From Liopterus haemorrhoidalis (lineage: Eukaryota > Arthropoda > Insecta > Coleoptera > Dytiscidae), in assembly GCA_963971575.1 (NCBI GenBank), contig OZ020611.1, positions 65,877,381-65,941,380 of the forward strand: a stretch of DNA of 64,000 nt, given 5' to 3'. A program made the position numbers and the translations under genes. A model generated the notes under the pieces. The model saw only the letters and a program-made list of their open reading frames with translations, was not told the DNA's origin and made no database searches. This document shows, piece by piece, positions 58,247 to 64,000 of this stretch (position 1 is its first letter; every line of letters begins with the position of its first letter).

Positions 58247-58688
58247 TAAAATATTGTGTAAATCTATAAATTTACCTCGAACAGGATTTTTAAATTTTGC
58301 ATAATTCTAAAATAATCGTTTCTTGAGCCAGTTCAATTTAATATGATTATATACATTGAAAAAAGAAAAATGAAAATACATTAATCGAAATAAATTAAAA
58401 TATTCTTTTGACAGAATGGAGAATGTAGTTAAGAGAAGGATGACAGGAATATACAGTGGAGGACTAAATTAACTTGACGATATCTACCTTTACAAACAAA
58501 TAACCATATCATAAGTTTCCTACAGCCTTTAATTTTTGATTTGGAATATCTACATATATGTTTTATTATCAGTGAACAATTTTTTTATTTTTTTTTAATT
58601 TCGACAATATTTGTTACGAAAATTGACAAGAACATATATTTTATCAGTTGACTGATATATTTTACAAAATTATTTTCGTTTACTCATA
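58247..58688. other. AT-rich DNA, nothing recognised
   Basis: No supported coding region or repeat. Confidence 0.4.
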
Positions 58689-59205
58689 CGAGGGTTGCCT
58701 TTTATGTTGACAAAAACAATTATTTATCAACAAAAGTGGCTTTATTGTTTTTCAAAATATTCTCCATGAAGATTAATACACTTGCTTGCGTTTGAACGCA
58801 TTCTTCGAAGCACTCTTTCCACTCCAATTGAGGCACTTTTTGTTATATGGGATCCAACGCGAACAAATCTTTTTTACTGCCAAATGTTATGAATGTATGC
58901 TAGTCCCACTAATGTCCAAGAATACCTCAATCTCACGATTAGTGACATGATGATCTTGTAGTATCAGTTCACGCACAGCATCAATGTTTTCCGGAACAAG
59001 AACTGATTTTGGATGACCTTCACGAAATTCGTTCTTAAGCGAACTACGGCCACTATTGAAGTCGGCAAACCATCGATAAACAGTAGTCCTTAACGGTGAT
59101 TCATCGCTAAAAGTCGAATTAAGTTCATCGATGCACTGTTGTTGGGTTAATCTACGTCGAAAGTTGTAAAAAATAAAAGCTCGAAAATGTTCACGCTGAT
59201 ATCGC
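58689..59205 (-). mobile_element. Internally deleted mariner, only right end kept
   Basis: The right terminal repeat cgagggttgccttttatgtt begins after TA (58687-58688). It shares its first nine bases with the mariner at 25971. The other terminal repeat is absent: the transposase frame joins directly to an unrelated coding fragment at about 59195. Confidence 0.85.
58735..59197 (-). pseudogene. mariner transposase, fused at its N-terminus and internally deleted
   Basis: The minus strand reads REHFRAFIFYNFRRRLTQQQ, then CIDELNSTFSDESPLRTTVY, RWFADFNSGRSS, and GHPKSVLVPENIDAVRELIL to HVTNREIEVFLDISGTSIHS: both helix-turn-helix modules of the N-terminal domain. After VKKICSRWIPYN the sequence jumps to the last 25 residues, RVLRRMRSNASKCINLHGEY and FEKQ, with a stop. 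All three catalytic aspartates are lost. The normal first residues (compare MDIT-REGF at 60800) are replaced by codons of the neighbouring gene fragment without breaking the frame. The product would be a DNA-binding domain without a nuclease. Confidence 0.9.
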
Positions 59206-59690
59206 TTTTCCATGAGGGAAATGTCTTGGTGGAACCGTTTTCCATGTTCATCACTTACTGCACCCAGATCTTCTGGGAAGAAATGTAGATGAGAGTCCAG
59301 AAAGTGAATTTTAAAGACATCCTACATCCCATTTCTTTGTAGGCATCAAGTAGTTTATTCACGATATCTCTGTAATTTTTAGCTCTCACATTTCCAAGAA
59401 CATTTGAAACAAATGTCTTAAAAGCTGGCCAAGCTCTTATTTCAGCTTCATTTAGTATACTGTCAAATGCATCATCTTTCATTATTTCTCTTATTTGTGG
59501 GCCCACAAATATGCCCTCTTTAATTTTTGCTGCACTAATTCTTGGAAATTTTTGTTTTAGATACAAAAAACCTCTTCATTTAGCTTTCTTAACGAAATTC
59601 TTCTTCTATCCCAATTTAATATGTGAAGGTGAGAAAAAAAAAAAGTTTTCGGGTTCGACCAGATTACTTTTTGTTTTTTAGTCCAAGAGT
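59198..59690 (-). pseudogene. Fragment of an uncharacterised multi-copy arthropod protein family
   Basis: The minus strand gives SPSHIKLG (near 59625), LKQKFPRISAAKIKEGIFVG, PQIREIMKDDAFDSILNEAE, then NVLGNVRAKNYRDIVNKLLD and MGCRMSLK. After a one-base frame change come FFPEDLGAVSDEHGKRFHQD and ISLMEKRYQ. From memory, these blocks match a family of unknown function that is abundant in insect genomes, characterised by HIKLG, F-x-G-P-Q-I-R, LGCRMS-K-HFLHSHLDFFP-N-LG and GERFHQDI-x-ME-RYQ. That wide copy number suggests a mobile origin. Normally the frame continues past RYQG; here it continues as mariner transposase. The frameshift near 59315 and stops near 59600 mark a pseudogene. Confidence 0.8.
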
Positions 59691-60600
59691 TAGTGCTTGA
59701 CGTAGTGGCCACTCCTTCTGTATAGTGAATTACTTACAACTTAGAACTCAAAAAGTAACCAGTCTCGAGTCACGACATAGAAAATGCAACAGATTCGGAT
59801 ACCTGTAGTTTACTAATGGACGCAATCTATTTTGAAGCATACTTTTAGACCAGATACACAAGAATAAACTGATCTTAACCACTTGTGTACCGTCACCGCA
59901 GATACATGTCGTAAATTGACGCAATATAAAAATGTTGCATATTGCAAAATATAAATTTGCCTGTTACAGAAAATGTATGGGTGATAGAAAAATTCGCTTT
60001 TCATATTTGGTTTCAGCGTATCAAAATACATCAGAAATACCGAAAAATTGCCATGTCACAAATAGTGTATTTATCAGTGTAATTAATACAATGAACTTGA
60101 CTTGTAATTAGGGTACAGACTACTGATTATTAATGTTATTGAGAAATTATTCAACATTCAATACACGCTTCTTGAGGTAGACAGTCCTCAAAGTACCGCA
60201 GTTTTTATATGTCGAATATTAACTGACAGAATATTACTTGCACAAAAGAATAAAACTGTTTGATCTAATGAAGGCTTATTTTTATTTCATGTTTACTTTA
60301 ATAATTAGTTTACTTTATATCTTTGTGTAAAAAGTAACAAAATACTTTCAAAGAGTTAAGGTTATGTTTATTATTTCATTTCACAATATGAACACTAAAA
60401 AATCCATATTTATTTATGTAATTCGACAAGCTCAAACCAATTGATAAACATTCTATCAGCACAAAAGAATTTAAACAATTAAATAAAATTTAATAACTCA
60501 ATTCACGTAGTTAATTGGCGAATAAAATGAACAATTGTTAGACTAAAATGTGTATTATTGACGTATATGGGAATATAGAAGCACTGTAATTGCTGTAATT
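59691..60600. other. AT-rich DNA, nothing recognised
   Basis: No supported coding region or repeat. Confidence 0.4.
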
Positions 60601-60604
60601 TACG

Positions 60605-60645
60605 CCTAATCATGCGTGTCGAGAGCGGGCCCGGGCCCCTTTTAT
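60605..60645. repeat. hAT end remnant, GC-rich
   Basis: catgcgtgtcgagagcgggc followed by ccgggcccc resembles the end at 5665-5685 (inverse caggggcgtcgagaga). Only one end is seen. Confidence 0.35.
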
Positions 60646-60799
60646 GTTTTTACAAACGACAACTAGATGGCAATATTGAAATGTGTCATTACTATATCCG
60701 TAAAATTTGACATTTGTTATAGTAAAATCAGTGGCAGCTTATAAATTGACCGACTAGTTTGTTGACAGTGGAGCGTTTAAAAAACAAGTTTGTGAAAAA

Positions 60800-61805
60800 A
60801 TGGATATTACTCGTGAAGGTTTTCGTCGGATGATTTTTTACGATTTTAGTAGCCTAATTCAACAACAATGCATAGATTCGCTTCGTTCAACTTTTGCTAA
60901 TGAAGCACTATCAGAAAAGACTGTTTACAATTGGTTTGCAGAATTTCGTCGTGGTCGTGCGTCCGTCAGTGATGAATCTCATGAAGGTCGACCAAAATCG
61001 GTTGTGAAAACAACGATGCTGTGCGTAAAATAATTAAAGAAGATCGACATATGACTTACCGTGAGATAGAGGCATCCTTTGGCATATCACAGACAGCAAT
61101 ATAGTCGATTTTGCATGAACTTTTAGCGGGGAAAAAAATATGTTCACGATGGATTCCGTATAATTTGACCGAAGCTCAAAAAAGGCATCCTTGTTGATCA
61201 ATGTAAGGGAACGCAAAAAAAAAAAATCAACCTAGGCGCTGCAAAATCCGTATATAACATCGTTACAGGTGACGAAACTTGGATTTATTCATATGAATCG
61301 GAAACTGTAACAATCCACTGTTTGGGTCTTCTAAGATGAACCGAAACCCACAAAAATTGTTCGTTCACGAAGCACATCCAAGAAGATGATCGTTTGTGTC
61401 TTCGGTTGTACTGGACATGTCGCAACCATTCCTTTAGAGGATCGGAGAACAGTTAATGCTGAATGGTATACAACAATTTGTATGCCAGAAGTCATCGACA
61501 AAATCAGGAAAAACAACCAAAAACGTTGCATCTTTCTTCATTATGACAATGCGAGCTCCAACACAGTACGCCAAACAATTGATTATTTGAATTAGAAAAA
61601 CATCGAATTTAATGTCTCATTGTTCATATTCACCTGATTTATTCTCTAACGACTTTATTTTATTCCCCAATGTCAAACAAAAAATGCGTGGACAGTGATT
61701 TTCATGACTTCAAAAAGCTGATGATGCCTTTGAAACCCATGTTTTTGAGATACCAACTTCAGAGTGCAAAAAATGTTTCGAGAATTGGTTTGAACGCATG
61801 TAAAA
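60800..61805 (+). pseudogene. mariner transposase, nearly full length, frameshifted
   Basis: It starts MDITREGFRRMIFYDFSSL, then TVYNWFAEFRRGRASVSDES (helix-turn-helix region). In shifted frames come MTYREIEASFGISQTAI and KKICSRWIPYNLTEAQK. All three catalytic sites are still readable: VTGDETWIYSYES (Asp at 61271-61273), FLHYDNASSNT (61545-61547) and SPDLFSNDFILF (61651-61653). The last two are about 34 residues apart. The C-terminus reads CFENWFERM-like in a shifted frame near 61780. At least four frameshifts or stops separate the blocks, so it is inactive. Its N-terminus is the closest local relative of the fused copy at 58735. Terminal repeats were not found. Confidence 0.9.
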
Positions 61806-61860
61806 ATGTATAAAACTTAAAGGCGAATAATTTGAAAAGCAATAAAACATTTTTTTCCAA

Positions 61861-62215
61861 AAAAAGAATTTTCTTTCTTAGTTTTTGTAGTGAAGTGAAG
61901 TCATATATATATACATATATATATATATATTTTTTTTTTGACATATTGCAATTTTTGACATAGATCCTTTTGGTGTCCAAACTAGATTATATTCAGAATT
62001 CAGTACCTTAGTTTACTGTATACGTTGTAGGTTGTTAATTTTATTAATTCGAAAGAAAAGTTAACCTACAAGAAAATTTACGAGCTTATTACATAGCCTA
62101 GGACAACTTAAATGTTATAAATAACAAAAAACTACACCTTAACGGAAATGAATTCGCATGATTTACTCTCTAATCCTTATTTGCATGTATTTTATGTGGT
62201 GCGTTTGATCGATAT
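61861..62215. other. AT-rich DNA with TA microsatellite
   Basis: A TA-rich run lies at 61903-61930. Nothing else is recognised. Confidence 0.5.
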
Positions 62216-62480
62216 ATGAGGAGAGGGTTGGAAAAGTCGGTAGGTAATAGAGGAGGAGAACATTCCGAAGTGGTGACACATTCAATGCGACACAGTGTGG
62301 TGACGGTGACTGGCGCGCTCTCTGCCGTCCTCACGTTGGCGACAATGTTAAAAGAAGGGGCAACGAGTTCATGCGACATACACGGTTTAGTGTTTTAATG
62401 TAAGGCTGACATGCTATTTGATGAATCGCGTATGAAGAAAACTCTGACGTATGTGCTGTACATATGTGTTTGTAGCAGTG
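62216..62480. other. GC-richer patch, unassigned
   Basis: Short frames are open on both strands (62216-62398 plus, 62170-62379 minus); no recognised motif. Confidence 0.25.
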
Positions 62481-62510
62481 GCGTAGGAAAGAATGGGACT
62501 CAATGCTTTT
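62476..62510. repeat. Possible hAT left-end remnant
   Basis: cagtggcgtaggaaagaatg resembles the CAGTGGCGTAG ends at 37046 and 37660, but no partner end was found. Confidence 0.3.
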
Positions 62511-63775
62511 AAAAAAATATATGGTGTCATCTATAAAAGTAAACAGTACAGTGCATTCGCTTTAATTGGGAGTAGATCATTTGGTCCTATTAAGGAAAGA
62601 GTCAACTGGGTCGGGCCGCGGACCCAGCAGACAACCTAGTAATCGCATGTTTTTCAGTGAATGCGTCCACTGAGTTGCAGTGAACGCACTGCAGACATAA
62701 GAATTGTGATTTGTTTACATTATTATCAGCTTGGGCGATGCTACTACACGTGCACTAAAACATAAATGCAAGTGTGACGTTAGAGCCTCAACGCAACACA
62801 CGCACAAATATTTTCGAACAACTGGCCGTAATTGCAGGAATGCAATGCTTGTAGCGCGGAGTTGTAGACGCATTCTCGTTTAAAACACAGTAAACAATAA
62901 TTTTATGCGTTGAAGGTGTCAGCCTTGTGAGCGGCTCGGGTGGACGCTTACCTTTACTCAACTGATTTATTTACGCGATTACTCCATTGAGCTGAATACT
63001 TAGTCTTTCAGTGTTGATTAAAAGGAACATAGATAATAAGGTATATAATAAACTCTAGCATGAGAGTTCAAGACAACCTCCGTGTCTAAATTTTGCTTTC
63101 TTACTTTCGTTTTACGGATGTACAATGTAAAAGCAGCGCGATGTCCAATGCTGTACGTTTTCCTTTTCTAGCAATCGTAAAATTGCAAATTTTGGCTGCA
63201 ACATTTGCATGTAACATGATAGGATGTTGAGCATTTATCTTGTTACAAATAGCGATTTAATCGATTTTTCAAAAACGATAAATCGATAATCAATAGTCGT
63301 GAGGTCACGTACTCACGACTTTCACTGTTCCAATTTAAAGGAAATGGCCTAAATCACCGAAGCAAATTTGCTAAAAATATTAATGTTTCTGTTTTTCACA
63401 TTTCGCCTCAATTAAATGGTTCATCCAATTCATTTTCCATCATGTCATTAAACGGGTGAATTGCGATAAGTTACTTTGAGATTAGGGAACTCGTTCTTTT
63501 ATGTGCCACCTCCATTTGTTGATCTTGTTGTAGTTCTTAGCGCTATTTCCAGCAGTCCATGCGTTCAGTGACTGTTTTGGAGGCTATTTTAACGATGACA
63601 TATGCCAAAAATCACAGGTGTTTCGATTTAGACTTTCAAAGCTATCATTTGTTAAATGTATAATTTTATTTGTGATATATTATTATCATAATGATATTTC
63701 CAAGTTCATAATAAAAAAGGTAGGAGTGCTAAAAAGTTAGCTAACTCACAGATTTAGCCCTAAGGTTTGGAAGCT
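62511..63775. other. No supported gene; two hairpins
   Basis: A near-perfect 11-bp stem (tgcgtccactg / cagtgaacgca) lies at 62662-62688. A perfect 9-bp stem (agtcgtgag / ctcacgact) lies at 63296-63321. The rest is unassigned sequence. Confidence 0.5.
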
Positions 63776-63792
63776 ATCATCTGTGATTTTTC

Positions 63793-63856
63793 CACGTGAA
63801 CTGGCCATTGATGTCATAGTATATGCGCCTAGTAATGACGTCAAACCAATATAAAT
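63793..63856 (+). promoter_or_regulatory. Cluster of promoter-like motifs (speculative)
   Basis: A CACGTG E-box (63793-63798), the palindrome TGACGTCA (63836-63843, CRE-like), and ccaatataaat (63846-63856, CCAAT and TATA-like) occur in order within 64 bp. No downstream gene is identifiable before the window ends, so the function is unproven. Confidence 0.2.
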
Positions 63857-64000
63857 TCGACGGTTGTCCGTTACTAAACAACGACGCGGCTATACGAATT
63901 TTGGTTTCTGCGCATTTGTCGTCACTGGACTGTTTTTTTTTTTCGTGGGAATAGTACTCTACTTCTTGCATGGCAGGGGCTTAAAAGGTAGCATTCGAAA

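Overview
The window is a strongly AT-rich stretch of animal nuclear DNA, most likely from an insect. The evidence is the mariner, Tc1, hAT and non-LTR remains throughout, no operon-like coding, a short TTAGG array (the arthropod telomere unit) at 12596-12620, and a fragment of an uncharacterised protein family that I recall as multi-copy in insect genomes. I cannot name the species; a hemimetabolous insect is only a guess.

I found no intact protein-coding gene and no standard tRNA or rRNA gene. The longest open frame that I can explain is the 174-codon tail of a dead reverse transcriptase. What can be recognised is layered mobile-element debris. Ten remnants are Tc1/mariner-type. They include mariners at 6370-7236, 25971-26587, 47095-47645, 58689-59205 and 60800-61805, shorter mariner traces near 19.6 and 29 kb, Tc1-like pieces near 9 and 43.4 kb, and a fold-back element at 30059-30619 whose catalytic aspartates are spaced DD41D. 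About a dozen are hAT-type elements; nine have a recognisable 7-8 bp target duplication (2996-4162, 13875-15078, 28026-28709, 32571-33045, 37046-37453, 37660-38458, 39724-39900, 40672-40827, 50592-50908). Fourteen or so are C-terminal relics of non-LTR retrotransposons. Several are families of small inverted-repeat elements.

By region: 0-5 kb has a LINE relic, a TAGGCG-end repeat and a hAT element carrying ATCGATGT-rich ends. 5-11 kb has GC-rich hAT-like ends, a deleted mariner, LINE and Tc1 relics, and a fold-back element. 12-15 kb has two copies of an unclassified inverted-ended repeat ('R family') with a GTCT-rich head and a tRNA-like module, one nested in a hAT element. 16-31 kb has LINE tails, small inverted-repeat elements, a mariner and the DD41D element. 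32-51 kb is mainly hAT-type and palindromic elements plus LINE and mariner relics. 52-57 kb holds three more R copies. 58.7-61.8 kb holds two mariners, one fused in frame to the insect gene-family fragment.

The elements do not work together as a pathway; they record successive insertion and decay. The best leads are the mariner-to-host-gene chimeric frame (58.9-59.6 kb), the R family with its tRNA-like block, the DD41D fold-back derivative, the 54-bp templated insertion shared by 25.3 and 26.9 kb, and the paralogous empty site for the 37-kb hAT element. Long stretches between these are AT-rich sequence in which I see nothing.
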